The position numbers and the translations under genes were made by a program. Under the pieces are notes generated by a model that ran no database searches, was not told the DNA's origin, and saw only the letters and a list, made by a program, of their open reading frames with translations. Shown here piece by piece: positions 21,066-31,592 of a stretch of 64,000 nucleotides of DNA (position 1 is the stretch's first letter; every line of letters starts with the position of its first letter). Origin of the DNA: Bradyrhizobium roseum (lineage in GTDB: Bacteria; Pseudomonadota; Alphaproteobacteria; Rhizobiales; Xanthobacteraceae); the NCBI RefSeq assembly GCF_030413175.1, contig NZ_CP129212.1, positions 3,534,001-3,598,000 of the forward strand, read 5' to 3'.

Positions 21066-21900
21066 GCGTATCATATTCGCGTTGATGCTGGGGGCCACGC
21101 CGGTGGCCGCCCCCGGCTTCGCATTCGATGGCGCGCCGGTGAAGCCGGACGCGACGCTTCCGATGGCCAATCAGCCGGCCGCCGCCCGCGCCGTCACGGC
21201 CCAGGCCCTGAAGAAGGTGCCGGCGCCGCCGTCCACCACCGCGGCAGCCGTCGCCACGCCCTCGTTGAATTCGCTGCAATACGCCGCCGAGGGAGGCCAT
21301 CCCGTCGCCCAGTGGAAACTCGGCCGGATGTATGCCGATGGCGATGGCGTCATCCAGGACGACCTGCGCGCCTTCGAGTATTTCAGCCGCATCGCCAACG
21401 CGCATGCCGAGGATAGCCCCTCGGCGCCGCAGGCCACGATCGTGGCGAACGCTTTCGTCGCGCTGGGGCGCTACTATCTCAATGGCATCCCGAACTCCAA
21501 GGTCAAGCCGGACACCGACCGCGCGCGGGAGATGTTCTCCTATGCCGCGTCCTATTTCGGCAACGCCGACGCGCAATACGATCTGGCGCGGCTTTATCTG
21601 AAGACTCCGGACGCTTCGCGGGACGATTTCCGCTATGGCGCGCGCTGGCTGGGTCTGGCGGCCCAGAAGGGCCAGCATCAGGCGCAGGCCATGCTCGGCC
21701 AGATGTTGTTCAACGGCGACCGGCTGCCGCGGCAGGCCGCGCGCGGCCTGATGTGGCTGACCTTGGCGCGCGACAACGCCGCCCCCGACGAGACCTGGAT
21801 CCGCGAAAGCTACAACCGCGCTTTCACCAAGGCCTCCGACGAGGACCGCGCATCAGCGCTGCAGATGCTCGAGCACTGGGTGCAGGGCAAGCGGGACTGA
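21052..21900 (+). CDS. exported Sel1-like repeat protein
   Basis: A 282-residue protein with a signal peptide ([19 protein letters not shown]). Tandem Sel1/TPR-like helical repeats follow: [17 protein letters not shown], a longer second unit around [26 protein letters not shown], and [18 protein letters not shown] ending [12 protein letters not shown]. Such solenoids bind partner proteins, often at the envelope. The start ATG at 21052 lies inside the end of ilvD (14-base overlap). GTG codons at 21028 and 21031 are possible alternatives that only lengthen the N-region. The overlap suggests translational coupling, although no functional link to valine synthesis is evident. Confidence 0.85.
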   Translation: MRTSRRIIFALMLGATPVAAPGFAFDGAPVKPDATLPMANQPAAARAVTAQALKKVPAPPSTTAAAVATPSLNSLQYAAEGGHPVAQWKLGRMYADGDGVIQDDLRAFEYFSRIANAHAEDSPSAPQATIVANAFVALGRYYLNGIPNSKVKPDTDRAREMFSYAASYFGNADAQYDLARLYLKTPDASRDDFRYGARWLGLAAQKGQHQAQAMLGQMLFNGDRLPRQAARGLMWLTLARDNAAPDETWIRESYNRAFTKASDEDRASALQMLEHWVQGKRD

Positions 21901-21918
21901 GGCACTGACACAGGCCAT

Positions 21919-21980
21919 GTAGCCCGGGCGAGCGAAGCGACCCCGGGACGACTGGTCCCGCATGTCGCTGGCGCGGGCTA
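21919..21980. repeat. palindromic interspersed repeat (GTAGCCCGG type)
   Basis: Arms GTAGCCCGGGCGAGCGAAGCGA and CGCTGGCGCGGGCTA are partly complementary, with inner CCCGGGACG and TGGTCCCG. It is a shorter, diverged copy of the same type as the element at 46172-46251. It lies between the convergent Sel1 and xthA genes. Confidence 0.7.
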
Positions 21981-21992
21981 GTCTGACTCCGC

Positions 21993-22784
21993 CTATGCCC
22001 TCTCGAGATCGAAATCCGCCCACACCGGCACATGGTCGGACGGCTTCTCCCAGGCGCGGACGTAACTGTCGATGCCGACATTGGTCAGCCGGTCGCTGGC
22101 CTGCGGCGACAGCAGCAAGTGGTCGATCCGGATGCCCCAGTTCTTCTGCCAGGCGCCGGCCTGGTAGTCCCAGAACGTGTAGAGGTTCGGCTCGTCCGTC
22201 ACCGCGCGCAACGCGTCCGTCAGCCCGAGTCCGAGCAGCGACTGGAATGCCTCGCGGGTTTCCGGGCGGAACAGGGCGTCGTTGGCCCAGGCGGCGGGGT
22301 TATAGACGTCGCGGGCGGCTGGAATGACGTTGAAGTCGCCGGCAAGCACCAGCGGTTCTTCCGCTTTAAGCCGCTCCCGCGAGTACTCAAGAAGACGTGA
22401 CATCCATCTGAGCTTATAAGGATATTTGTCGGTATCCGGCGGGTTGCCGTTGGGCAGATAGAGGCAGGCGATCCGCATCACGCCGCTCTTCAGCGTCACC
22501 ACGCCTTCGAGGAACCTGGCGTGGGCATCCTCGTCGTCGCCGGCGAGGCCCGATTTGGTCTCCTCGAACGGCAGTTTCGAGAGCAGCGCCACGCCGTTGA
22601 AGGTCTTCTGGCCGTGGGTGACGACGTTGTATCCGAGCGCCTCGATTTCCAGCCGCGGGAACGCCTCGTCGACGCATTTGATTTCCTGCAGGCACACGAT
22701 GTCCGGCGAGCACTCCTTGAGCCAGGTCAGGAGATGCTCGATCCGCTGCCGGATCGAATTGACGTTCCATGTGGCGATTCGCAT
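21993..22784 (-). CDS. xthA: exodeoxyribonuclease III
   Basis: A DNA repair enzyme with AP endonuclease and 3'-exonuclease activity, 263 residues, of the endonuclease/exonuclease/phosphatase fold. Metal and catalytic motifs are IATWNVNSIRQR at the N-terminus, CLQEIKC with the metal Glu, LAGDFNVIP, and the C-terminal RIDHLLLSP and SDHVPVWADF containing the catalytic Asp-His. The size is typical. It stands alone on the minus strand, convergent with the Sel1 gene and divergent from the RND adaptor. Confidence 0.95.
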   Translation of the reverse strand: MRIATWNVNSIRQRIEHLLTWLKECSPDIVCLQEIKCVDEAFPRLEIEALGYNVVTHGQKTFNGVALLSKLPFEETKSGLAGDDEDAHARFLEGVVTLKSGVMRIACLYLPNGNPPDTDKYPYKLRWMSRLLEYSRERLKAEEPLVLAGDFNVIPAARDVYNPAAWANDALFRPETREAFQSLLGLGLTDALRAVTDEPNLYTFWDYQAGAWQKNWGIRIDHLLLSPQASDRLTNVGIDSYVRAWEKPSDHVPVWADFDLERA

Positions 22785-22978
22785 GAATGGGGGACCCGGG
22801 CTGGAGTATTTCCGGGAAATCCCGGTTTTTCGTCAACGTGGTAACTACACATTTTCGAGTAGTGGCATACCATGTGCAGGAAGCCTGTGATAACCGTTTA
22901 GAAATAAGGCGCTACAGTCGCCGTCAAGGGGCATGAAGAGAACCGTGCGGCCCTGTCGGTTGGGCGGGCGAGAAAACG

Positions 22979-24109
22979 ATGAAGAAACGTACCTTGATAC
23001 TTGTCGCCGGCACCATCGCCATCGCGACGGCGGCCGGGTTCATCACCCGGTCCTCATGGATGGGCGGCAGCAGCAACGCCCAGGCGCCGCAGCGGCCGCG
23101 GATGGTTTCCGTCGAACTGGCCAAGGCGGAGCGCAGGTCCATGCCGGTCGACGTCGATGCCAACGGGATCGTCGCGCCGATATCGAGCGTGGCGTTGAAA
23201 TCACGGCTGGAAACCACCATCGTCGCAGTTCATTTCGAGGACGGCGCCAAGGTCAATGGAGGCGATCTGCTGTTCACGCTCGACAGCCGCCAGATCGATG
23301 CGCAGATCGAACAAGCCGAAGGCGTGCTGGCCCGCGACCAGGCGCAGCTCGAGGGCGCCCAGCGCGACCTCCGCCGATTCACCGATCTCGTCGGCAAGGG
23401 CGCAACCACGCAGGTCAATGTCGATAACGCCAGGACGCAGTCCGACATCCTGGCTGGCTCCATCAAGGCCAATCAGGCTGCGCTCGACAATCTGAAGGTC
23501 CAGAAAAGCTACACCATGATCCGCGCGCCGTTCTCGGGGCGGATCAGTGTGGCCAATGTGAAGGTCGGAAATTTCGTGCGCCCGGCGGATACAACGCCAC
23601 TTGCCGTCATCAACCAGATGGCGCCGGTCTACGTCACCTTCGCGGTTCCGCAGCGCGTGCTGGTCGATTTGCGCGAGGCGATGGCGAAAGGGGGCTCCAG
23701 TGTCACCGCGACCATCCCGGGCCACCAGCGTTCGGAAACCGGTAAGGTCGCGATGGTCGAAAACACCGTGGACGCGACGACCGGCATGGTCACCGTGCGC
23801 GGCATCATGAACAACGCGAACGAGACGTTGTGGCCGGGGACCCTGGTCGCGACCAAGCTGATCATTCGCAACGAGGATGCGATCGTGGTGCCGACGGTGG
23901 CCGTGCAGCGCAGCCAGAGCGGCAACTTCGTCTTCGTCATCAAGGACGGCACGGCCAAGGTCCAGCCGGTCAAGGTCGATCGTACCGCGCAGGGCCTGTC
24001 GGTGATTTCAGAGGGACTTGCCGGCGACGAGAGCGTCGTGGTCGACGGGCAGTTGCTGTTGTCGGACGGCTCGCGGGTCGAACCGCGCACCAAAAAGGCC
24101 GGGGCATAA
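22979..24109 (+). CDS. RND efflux periplasmic adaptor (membrane fusion protein)
   Basis: A 376-residue HlyD/MdtA-like adaptor that bridges the inner-membrane pump and an outer-membrane channel. An N-terminal signal or anchor helix (LILVAGTIAIATAAGFI) lacks a lipobox cysteine. A barrel-sandwich lipoyl half (GIVAPISSVALKSRLE), an alpha-hairpin (about 95-170, QLEGAQRDLRRFTDLVGK) and the second lipoyl half (IRAPFSGRISVANVKVGNFV) follow, then the beta-barrel and membrane-proximal domains. The RND pump gene starts 3 bases after the stop. No outer-membrane factor gene is present, so a TolC-like channel encoded elsewhere would be needed. Confidence 0.93.
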   Translation: MKKRTLILVAGTIAIATAAGFITRSSWMGGSSNAQAPQRPRMVSVELAKAERRSMPVDVDANGIVAPISSVALKSRLETTIVAVHFEDGAKVNGGDLLFTLDSRQIDAQIEQAEGVLARDQAQLEGAQRDLRRFTDLVGKGATTQVNVDNARTQSDILAGSIKANQAALDNLKVQKSYTMIRAPFSGRISVANVKVGNFVRPADTTPLAVINQMAPVYVTFAVPQRVLVDLREAMAKGGSSVTATIPGHQRSETGKVAMVENTVDATTGMVTVRGIMNNANETLWPGTLVATKLIIRNEDAIVVPTVAVQRSQSGNFVFVIKDGTAKVQPVKVDRTAQGLSVISEGLAGDESVVVDGQLLLSDGSRVEPRTKKAGA

Positions 24110-24112
24110 CAA

Positions 24113-27100
24113 ATGACCCTGTCCGAGCTCTGTATCCGACGGCCGGTCATGACGACGCTGATCACGGCGTCGATCATCGCGTTCGGCATTTTCGGCTTCC
24201 GCCTGCTGCCGGTCTCGGCGCTGCCGCGGGTCGATTTCCCGACCATCGCCGTCACCGCGACCTTGCCGGGCGCGAGCGCGGACACCATGGCGTCGTCGGT
24301 GGCCGGCGTCATCGAGCGCCAGCTCTCGACCATCGCCGGCATCTCGTCGATGTCGTCGAACTCCTCGCAGGGCACCAGCCAGATCACCATCCAGTTCGAT
24401 CTCAACCGCAACATCGATTCCGCCGCGCTCGATGTGCAGACCGCGCTGACGATTGCACAACGGCGGTTGCCGATCGAGATGAGGATTCCACCGAGTTTCC
24501 GTAAAGTGAACCCGGCCGAGTTCCCGGTGCTGTTCGTCGTGCTCGGCTCGTCCACGCTGCCGCTCTCGGCGGTCAACGAATATGGCGAGATCACCATCGG
24601 CCAGACCCTGTCGCAGATTCCGGGCGTAGCCCAGGTCAGCGTCTACGGCGCGCAGAAATTCGCCGTTCGCGTCCAGGCCGATCCGGAAGCCGCCGCGGCG
24701 CGCGGGTTGTCGATGGAAGACATCCGTATTGCAGTTTCGGCCGCCAATTCCTCGACCCCGGTCGGGACGCTGAACGGACCGAAACAGGACGTCGCGCTGC
24801 AGGCCTCCGGCCAGATGGACAAGGCGATGGACTATCGCCAGATCGTGGTGGCCTGGCGCAACGGCTCTCCGGTCAAGCTTGAGGAGGTCGCGCGGATCTA
24901 TGACAGTGTCGAGAACGAGCGGATCGCAAGCTGGCTGAACGGCGACCGTTCCATCGTGCTCGGCATCCAGAAGCAGCCGGACGCCAACACGGTGGCGGTG
25001 GTCGATTCCATTCTCGCCAAACTGCCGGTGTTGCGGGCGCAGATCCCGCCGTCGGTCTCAATCAACGTGCTCATGGACCGCTCGGTTTCCATTCGCCAGG
25101 CGGTGGCCGACGTCGAGGAGACGCTGCTCATCGCGATCGGGTTGGTCATCCTGGTGATCTTCCTGTTCCTGCGCTCGGCGTCGGCGACCTTCATTCCGGC
25201 GTTGGCGGTTCCGATCTCGCTGTTCGGCACCTGTGCGGTGATGTACGCGCTGGATTATTCCATCAACAACATGACGCTGCTGGCGCTGACGCTGTCGGTC
25301 GGCTTCGTGGTCGACGACGCCATCGTCATGCTGGAAAACATCGTCCGCCACATCGAGAACGGCATGCGGCCGTTCGAGGCCGCGCTCAAGGGCGCGCGCG
25401 AGATTGGCTTTACCATCATCTCGATCACCTTCTCGCTGATCGCCGTGTTCATTCCGGTGCTGCTGATGGGAGGCATCGTCGGCCGCGTGTTCCGCGAATT
25501 CGCGGTCACGGTGTCGGTCGCGATCATCGTGTCCGGCTTCGTCTCGCTGACGCTGACACCGATGCTGTGTGCGCGGGTGCTGCGGGCGCACGACGCGACC
25601 AAGCGGCCCAATATCGTGTTTCGCGCCTTCGAGGCGATGTTCGAATCCTGGCTGCGCGCCTATGAGTGGACGCTCGATTGGGTGCTGGCCCGAAAATTCC
25701 TGATGCTGATGGTGACGCTGGCCACCGTCGGCGGCACCGTCTACCTCTACGTGATCGTGCCGAAGGGCTTCTTTCCGCAGGAAGACACCGGATTCCTGAT
25801 CGGTGTCACCGAGGCTGCCACGGACACGTCCTTCGACGCGATGAAAGAGCGGCAGCAGGCGCTGGTCGAGGTGCTGAAATCCGATCCGGCGATCGAATAC
25901 ATCAATTCCACCGTCGGCGCCGGCGGCCCGAACACCACCGCGAATTACGGACGCCTGTTCATCGCGCTGAAGTCGAAAAAGGAGCGCGATAGCCTCAACG
26001 TGATCATCGCGCGGCTGCGCGCCCAGGCCCGCCAGATTCCGGGCATGCAGGCGTTCTTCCAGCCGATCCAGAATCTCAATATCGGCGGCCGGATCTCAAA
26101 GAGCCAGTATCAGTATGTGATGCAGAGCGGTGACACCGAGTCACTGTACCGGCTGGCACCCGAGATGCGCGAAAAGATTGAGAAGCTGCCAGGCCTGCTC
26201 GACGTCACCACCGATCTCTACATCAAGAACCCGCAGATGACGGTCGACATCGACCGCGAGAAGGCCGCGGTCTACGGCGTCACGGTCGATCAGGTCCGCA
26301 ACCAGCTATATAACGCCTACGGCTCGCGGCAGGTCGGCACCATCTACATGCCGTCGAACGACTACCAGATCATCCTGGAAGTGCAGCCGCAGTTCCGGGT
26401 CGATCCGTCCGATCTGTCCAAGCTCTACATGAAGACCCAGAACAACCAGACCATCCCGCTGTCGGCGGTGGCGAAGCTGGTTCCGACAGTCGGTCCGCTG
26501 CAGATCAACCACCAGGCGCAGCAGCCGGCGGTGACGATCTCCTTCAACCTCCTGCCTGGCTATTCGCTGGGCTACGCGGTTGACGAGATCACCAAGCTCG
26601 AGCAGAGCTCGAACCTGCCGGCGACGATCGCCACGGGCTTCTCCGGCACCGCGCAGGTGTTCCAGGAATCGCTGCGCGGGCAGGGCGTCCTGATCCTCGC
26701 GGCGGTATTCGCGGCCTTCGTCATTCTCGGCATTCTCTACGAGAGCTTCATCCATCCCATCACCATCATCTCCGGCCTGCCGTCCGCCGGCATCGGCGCG
26801 ATCGTCACGCTGATGCTGTTCGGGATGGAGATGTCCGTGATCGCGATGATCGGCATCGTGATGCTGGTCGGCATCGTCAAGAAGAACGCGATCATGATGG
26901 TGGACTTTGCGCTGGAACGCCGACGCGTCGGCCTGAGCGCCGAGCATGCGATCCGCGAAGCGGCGCTGTTGCGGTTCCGCCCCATCATGATGACGACGTT
27001 TGCGGCGATCTTCGGCACGCTGCCGATTGCACTCGGTGCCGGCGCCGGCGCCGAACTGCGCCAGCCGCTCGGTATCGCCGTGGTCGGCGGCCTCTGCCTG

Positions 27101-27238
27101 TCGCAACTGCTGACGCTCTACATCACGCCGGTGATCTACATCTATCTCGACCGCATCGACCGGCGCCTGAAGCGCAAGCTCGAACCGCAACTGGAGGAGA
27201 CCGAGGGCGAGCGGCCTCGCGTCGTCGCCGCCGAATGA
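24113..27238 (+). CDS. RND efflux pump permease, HAE1/MdtB-like
   Basis: A 1041-residue inner-membrane proton-driven transporter. It has the RND layout: TM1 (TTLITASIIAFGIFGFRLL), the first large periplasmic loop (residues about 35-335), a bundle of TM helices 2-6 with the proton-relay aspartates in SVGFVVDDAIVMLENI, and a second loop (about 560-860). TM8-12 follow, including LILAAVFAAFVILGILYESF and the GIVKKNAIMMVDFA motif. The MdtABC and AcrB groups share this layout, so the substrate (drug, bile-like compound or metabolite) is not determined. It is sandwiched between the adaptor and an exported amidohydrolase, which overlaps its end by 4 bases. Confidence 0.95.
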   Translation: MTLSELCIRRPVMTTLITASIIAFGIFGFRLLPVSALPRVDFPTIAVTATLPGASADTMASSVAGVIERQLSTIAGISSMSSNSSQGTSQITIQFDLNRNIDSAALDVQTALTIAQRRLPIEMRIPPSFRKVNPAEFPVLFVVLGSSTLPLSAVNEYGEITIGQTLSQIPGVAQVSVYGAQKFAVRVQADPEAAAARGLSMEDIRIAVSAANSSTPVGTLNGPKQDVALQASGQMDKAMDYRQIVVAWRNGSPVKLEEVARIYDSVENERIASWLNGDRSIVLGIQKQPDANTVAVVDSILAKLPVLRAQIPPSVSINVLMDRSVSIRQAVADVEETLLIAIGLVILVIFLFLRSASATFIPALAVPISLFGTCAVMYALDYSINNMTLLALTLSVGFVVDDAIVMLENIVRHIENGMRPFEAALKGAREIGFTIISITFSLIAVFIPVLLMGGIVGRVFREFAVTVSVAIIVSGFVSLTLTPMLCARVLRAHDATKRPNIVFRAFEAMFESWLRAYEWTLDWVLARKFLMLMVTLATVGGTVYLYVIVPKGFFPQEDTGFLIGVTEAATDTSFDAMKERQQALVEVLKSDPAIEYINSTVGAGGPNTTANYGRLFIALKSKKERDSLNVIIARLRAQARQIPGMQAFFQPIQNLNIGGRISKSQYQYVMQSGDTESLYRLAPEMREKIEKLPGLLDVTTDLYIKNPQMTVDIDREKAAVYGVTVDQVRNQLYNAYGSRQVGTIYMPSNDYQIILEVQPQFRVDPSDLSKLYMKTQNNQTIPLSAVAKLVPTVGPLQINHQAQQPAVTISFNLLPGYSLGYAVDEITKLEQSSNLPATIATGFSGTAQVFQESLRGQGVLILAAVFAAFVILGILYESFIHPITIISGLPSAGIGAIVTLMLFGMEMSVIAMIGIVMLVGIVKKNAIMMVDFALERRRVGLSAEHAIREAALLRFRPIMMTTFAAIFGTLPIALGAGAGAELRQPLGIAVVGGLCLSQLLTLYITPVIYIYLDRIDRRLKRKLEPQLEETEGERPRVVAAE

Positions 27239-28095
27239 CGGCGTTCGGACGCGCGATGCGGCTGCCCGCGCGGGGTGTGGCGATATTGGCTGTTCTGGCG
27301 TTGATTGCCGGTCCGGCTCGGGCTGCCGACGAGCCGATCGAGATCTTCGACGCCCATATGCACTACAACTGGGAGCCGAAGCCTTACTTCGGTGTCGACG
27401 AAGTTCTGGCGCTGTTTCGAAAGCACCGCGTCACCGGGATCCTCGCGACCAGCCGTCCGAACACCGGCACGCACGCGCTTGTAGAAGCGAAGCCCGCCGG
27501 CCTGCAGATCGTTCCCTTCATCCGTCCCTACCGGGTGCGCGCGGATATCCAGACCTGGTTCGGCGATCCCTTCATTTTCGACCTCGTGCAAGAGGAATAC
27601 AAACGCGGCTATTACCGCGGCATCGGCGAATTTCATATTTCGGGGAAGGCGGCCGAAAATGAGTGGGTGAAAAAGACCGTCGATTTCGCCGTCGAGCACG
27701 ACCTCTTCCTGCACGCCCATGCCGACGACATCGCCGTCGAGATACTGATGCGCCATAATCCGCGCGCCCGCATCATCTGGGCCCATACCGGGTTCGGGCT
27801 TGCGACCGACCGCGTCGCGGAGATGCTGTCGAAATACCCGAAACTGTGGGGCGAACTGTCGTACCGCAGCGGCATCGTCGACGGCGGCGGCAAGCTGACG
27901 TCCGAATGGCGCGCTTTGTTCGAGCGCCATCCCGATCGCTTCCTGCTCGGCTCCGATACCTGGATCAACGAGCGCTGGCAGAGCTACGGCGATATCATCG
28001 CCGGCTATCGGGCGTGGCTCGCGCAGCTGCCGCCAAAGACCGCCGTGCAGATCGCGCACGGCAACGCGCGGGCGCTGTTCGGAATCGGGCCGTGA
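27235..28095 (+). CDS. exported amidohydrolase-family (TIM-barrel) metal-dependent hydrolase
   Basis: A 286-residue protein with a signal peptide (GVAILAVLALIAGPARA) and an amidohydrolase-2-like barrel starting at IEIFDAHMHYNW, the metal-binding His-x-His. Later putative ligands are HAHADDIAVE, the HTGFGLATDRV segment, and an Asp in LGSDTWINERW. The reaction is unknown. Relatives hydrolyse or decarboxylate cyclic and aromatic acids. Its ATG overlaps the pump stop in ATGA, so it is translationally coupled to an RND efflux pump. That suggests periplasmic processing of a pumped or related compound (inference). Confidence 0.85.
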   Translation: MTAFGRAMRLPARGVAILAVLALIAGPARAADEPIEIFDAHMHYNWEPKPYFGVDEVLALFRKHRVTGILATSRPNTGTHALVEAKPAGLQIVPFIRPYRVRADIQTWFGDPFIFDLVQEEYKRGYYRGIGEFHISGKAAENEWVKKTVDFAVEHDLFLHAHADDIAVEILMRHNPRARIIWAHTGFGLATDRVAEMLSKYPKLWGELSYRSGIVDGGGKLTSEWRALFERHPDRFLLGSDTWINERWQSYGDIIAGYRAWLAQLPPKTAVQIAHGNARALFGIGP

Positions 28096-28154
28096 GCGCG
28101 CCCCTTTGGGCTTTTCTCCCGTAGTAATACGGAGGCGTGCTTTAACGACGTGGA

Positions 28155-30527
28155 ATGTCTGCCGGGCTCATTCTCCGACCTTGCGAGAAGGTCTGGGGTA
28201 TCATGGAACGTTTGGACGGCCTGGCTGCCGATCGGTTAACGCTTAGTCGGTCGTTGCGGGCATTGATGCGCTATGTCGGTGGTTTTTCGGCCGTAGCTCC
28301 GCTGGATGCCAACGAAATCAGCGACAGCGAGATGGGCCGGATTCGCGCCAAGCAGATCGACGCGGTTACCCAGCTCGTGCCGCTCACCATGACCGTCAAT
28401 TTTATCAACATGGCGGTCATCCTGGTCCTGTTTTGGGATACCGGCTCGAACCTGTTTCTCAGCCTGTGGGGGCTCTCGATTGCGGCGATGATCGCGGCCG
28501 CGGTGAGGACATGGCTGCGCATTCGTCGCGTGCGTCCCGTGACGGCTTCGCCGCGCGCCGCACGGCGGATGGTCCTGCAGGCCTTTTTCCTTGCGGTTAT
28601 CTGGGGCGCATTGCCGCTGGCATTGCTCGCGAAATCCGATCCGACCGATCAGATGATCATTGCCTGCCTGATGGCCGGAATGATCGCGGGCGGCGCGATC
28701 ACGTTTTCCACGGTGCCGCGGGCGGGGCTGGTCTACACTTGGACGATGGCATTTGCTTCGGCGGTAGCGCTGCTGATGTGCGGCGACAAGGTTCATCTTT
28801 TTACCGCGCTATTTCTCCTGGTCTATTCGGCCTTCATGGTGCGCAACATCGCCTCGCACGGCAATCTTTTCCAGGACAATCTGCGGGCGCAATTGCAGCT
28901 TGAGCGGCAAACGGACATCATCTCGCTGCTGCTGAAGGAATTCCAGGAAAATGCCAGCGACTGGCTCTGGCAGACCGACGCGGCGGGCCGGCTGAGCGAC
29001 GTGCCCGAGCGGTTCGCCGAAGTCGCGCAGATGCCGCTGCCGCTGCTGAAGGGCGCGCATTTTGCCGAGCTGCTGGAAATGCTCTGCCCCGAGGATGCCA
29101 TCACCGCCTCCAACATCACCGCGCTGATGAACCGGCAAGCACCGCTTCACGAGATCAACCTGCGCGTGGTGGCAGGCGGAAAGACCCGGCAGTGGTCGTT
29201 GACCGCAAAACCCAAGTTCGACGGCGATGGCCATTTCCTCGGCTATCGCGGATTTGGCCGCGACGTGACCGAGCGCTGGCGCGCCGAGCAGGCGGAAGCG
29301 CAGAACAAGGCCAAATCCGATTTCCTGGCGGTGATGAGCCACGAAATACGCACGCCGATGAATGGCGTGCTCGGTCTCGCCGGCCTGCTGCTGGAAACCA
29401 CGCTCGATCCGGACCAGCAGCAGGCGGTCAAGACCATCAGGGATTCCGGCGACAATCTGCTGCGGGTCCTCAACGACATTCTGGACCTTTCGAAACTGGA
29501 GGCCGGGCGGTTTCAGTTCGAGGCGGCCGAATTCTCGCCCAGCGCCATGGTCGACGCGGTCGCCGCCGTGGTCCGAACCAATGCCGGCAATAAGGGGCTG
29601 GCCGTGGAAGTCGAACTCGATCCCGGTCTGCCCGTTGCGCTGCGCGGCGATGACGCCCGCATCCGCCAGGTGCTACTGAATCTGGCGTCCAACGCCGTCA
29701 AGTTCACCGAACGCGGCGCAGTGAAGATCAAGGCCGTCTGCCATTCCCGTGGCGACATGCTGGCCCGGGTGGAGTGGTGCGTGTCGGACACCGGCATCGG
29801 CATCGCTCCCGACAAGATCGGCCGTCTGTTCACCGATTTCGAGCAGGCAGATGCCTCCATCAACCGTCGTTTCGGGGGCACCGGGCTGGGTCTGGCGATT
29901 TCCCGGCGCATCATCGAGCAGATGGGCGGCACGATCGGCGTCACCTCGGAGCCGGGACAAGGTTCGACGTTCCATTTTTCGCTGACATTGCCCTGGAGCG
30001 ACACGGCCGTTGCCGATCCATCAGCCGATCGGACCGGGGCGGACGAACTGAAGAGGCGCATCGCGCAACTGGGACGCCCGCTGCAGGTCCTGATCGCCGA
30101 GGACGACGCCACCAACCGCATGGTGGTCACGCGGATGCTGAAGGAATTCGATCTGCAGGCGCATGTCGTGACCGACGGCGAGCAGGCCGATCAGGCTGTA
30201 TTGGAAGCCGGGTACGACATGGTGCTGATGGACGTGCAAATGCCTGTCATGGACGGCTTCACTGCAACGAGATCGATCCGCTCGCGCGGTTTCGCGTCAT
30301 TGCCGATCATCGCGCTGACTGCCAACGTGTTTCCCGAAGACGTCAAACGGTGCCGCGACGCCGGCATGTCGGACTTCCTGGGAAAACCGCTGCGCAAGCC
30401 GCTGCTGGTGAATGCGATATTGCGGGCCATGGAAGCCGCCCACCCAGACGCGGTTTCGTCGCCGAGCCTCGTTCCATCGCAAGCGTCAGCCTCCGTTCAG
30501 GCGAACGACGCTCAACCGGTAGGATAA
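28155..30527 (+). CDS. membrane hybrid histidine kinase with PAS and receiver domains
   Basis: A 790-residue sensor. Six predicted transmembrane helices at about residues 70-235 (for example [14 protein letters not shown] and [17 protein letters not shown]) form a MASE-like sensor. A PAS domain (about 260-378, [14 protein letters not shown]) is followed by the HisKA domain with its phospho-His near 396 in [14 protein letters not shown]. The ATPase domain (about 500-610) has [19 protein letters not shown] and [16 protein letters not shown]-terminal receiver has its phospho-Asp near 693 in [11 protein letters not shown] and a lysine in DFLGKPLRK. The start could instead be the ATG at 28203. No response-regulator partner is adjacent. 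It lies 59 bases after the amidohydrolase and may sense something linked to the efflux locus. Confidence 0.92.
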   Translation: MSAGLILRPCEKVWGIMERLDGLAADRLTLSRSLRALMRYVGGFSAVAPLDANEISDSEMGRIRAKQIDAVTQLVPLTMTVNFINMAVILVLFWDTGSNLFLSLWGLSIAAMIAAAVRTWLRIRRVRPVTASPRAARRMVLQAFFLAVIWGALPLALLAKSDPTDQMIIACLMAGMIAGGAITFSTVPRAGLVYTWTMAFASAVALLMCGDKVHLFTALFLLVYSAFMVRNIASHGNLFQDNLRAQLQLERQTDIISLLLKEFQENASDWLWQTDAAGRLSDVPERFAEVAQMPLPLLKGAHFAELLEMLCPEDAITASNITALMNRQAPLHEINLRVVAGGKTRQWSLTAKPKFDGDGHFLGYRGFGRDVTERWRAEQAEAQNKAKSDFLAVMSHEIRTPMNGVLGLAGLLLETTLDPDQQQAVKTIRDSGDNLLRVLNDILDLSKLEAGRFQFEAAEFSPSAMVDAVAAVVRTNAGNKGLAVEVELDPGLPVALRGDDARIRQVLLNLASNAVKFTERGAVKIKAVCHSRGDMLARVEWCVSDTGIGIAPDKIGRLFTDFEQADASINRRFGGTGLGLAISRRIIEQMGGTIGVTSEPGQGSTFHFSLTLPWSDTAVADPSADRTGADELKRRIAQLGRPLQVLIAEDDATNRMVVTRMLKEFDLQAHVVTDGEQADQAVLEAGYDMVLMDVQMPVMDGFTATRSIRSRGFASLPIIALTANVFPEDVKRCRDAGMSDFLGKPLRKPLLVNAILRAMEAAHPDAVSSPSLVPSQASASVQANDAQPVG

Positions 30528-30552
30528 CGAAAAGCGCGCGCAAGCGGACGCC

Positions 30553-31527
30553 TCAATCGGCAAACTGTCCGGCGGCGCGGATCAGCGGCGCCCAGCGGTC
30601 CACCTCGCTGACCAACTGCGCCTTCAGCGCTTCCGGCGTGGCCTGATCCTGCGGCGCCGGTTCGGTGTTGATCTCGTTGAACCGTTTGACGAGGTCCGGG
30701 TCGCGCAGCGCCTCCTGCAACGTCCTGGACAGCTTCTGAACGATGTCGTCGGGCGTTCCCTTCGGGGCGTAGACGCCATGCCAGGCACCGACCTCAAACC
30801 CCTTCAATCCCGCTTCGTCGGCGGTCGGAAGGTCGGGCATCGAGCCCAGACGAGTCTTGGTCGTGATGGCGTAGCTCTTGATCAGTTTCGAGGCGATCGG
30901 CGCGGTCGTATTGGTGGTCTGGTCGCAGGAGAGGTCGATCTGCTTGCCGATCAGGTCGTTCATGATCGGCGCGTTGCCTTTGTAAGGCACGGTGAGGACT
31001 TCCTTGCCGACCGCGGTCATGAACAGCATGCCGCAGAGGTGCGAAGCGGCCCCGAGTCCGGCATTGCCAAAGGTCATCTTGTCGCCGTTGGCCTTGATGT
31101 AGGCGATCAGTTCGACCAGCGTGTTCGGTGGCAGGTCGGGCCGCCCGATGATGGTCATCGGCGCGTTGGTGACGAGGCCGATCGGCGCGAACGCGGTCTT
31201 GGTGTCGTAGGGCAGCTTGCGGTACAGCGTGGCGGCGGTGGAGATGCCGATGTGGTGGATCAGCAGCGTATAGCCGTCCGGCTCCGCGCGCGAGGCCCGC
31301 GTCGCCGCGATCGTGCCGCCGGCGCCCAACGCGTTCTCGATGACGATGGGCTGGCCAAGCAGTTTGGACATCGACTGCGCGGTCACTCGCGCCACCGTAT
31401 CGGTGGCGCCGCCGGCGGCGAACGGCACCAGCAGCGTGATCGCCCGGTTCGGATAGTTTTGCGCGAGGCCAGCGGTGCTGACCATGGCGAACGTCAGCGC
31501 AATGGCGGTTGTCTTCCTGATCTGCAT
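30553..31527 (-). CDS. TctC/Bug-family binding protein of the tartrate-dehydrogenase-like locus
   Basis: A periplasmic binding protein of 324 residues. The signal peptide is AIALTFAMVSTAGLA and the mature part begins QNYPNRAITLLVPFAAGG, the family hallmark. VIENALGAGGTIAATRAS, VPYKGNAPIMNDLIGKQID and LPTADEAGLKGFEVG follow. Ligand is likely a hydroxy- or dicarboxylate. It is downstream of the tartrate-dehydrogenase-like gene on the same strand (65-base gap), both divergent from a LysR regulator. Transporter membrane subunits are absent, so it may work as an extracytoplasmic sensor or with a distant TctAB pair. Confidence 0.9.
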   Translation of the reverse strand: MQIRKTTAIALTFAMVSTAGLAQNYPNRAITLLVPFAAGGATDTVARVTAQSMSKLLGQPIVIENALGAGGTIAATRASRAEPDGYTLLIHHIGISTAATLYRKLPYDTKTAFAPIGLVTNAPMTIIGRPDLPPNTLVELIAYIKANGDKMTFGNAGLGAASHLCGMLFMTAVGKEVLTVPYKGNAPIMNDLIGKQIDLSCDQTTNTTAPIASKLIKSYAITTKTRLGSMPDLPTADEAGLKGFEVGAWHGVYAPKGTPDDIVQKLSRTLQEALRDPDLVKRFNEINTEPAPQDQATPEALKAQLVSEVDRWAPLIRAAGQFAD

Positions 31528-31592
31528 CGGTGCCTCCCTGAGTTTCTGTTTTTATTTTTTCGCGGCCGGTTCTTCGTGACCGGCGGCGGCCG

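Noticed and set aside
25625..25645. tRNA-like GTTCGAATCC sequence
   Set aside because: It lies inside the RND pump frame and no cloverleaf arms or acceptor stem can be drawn around it.
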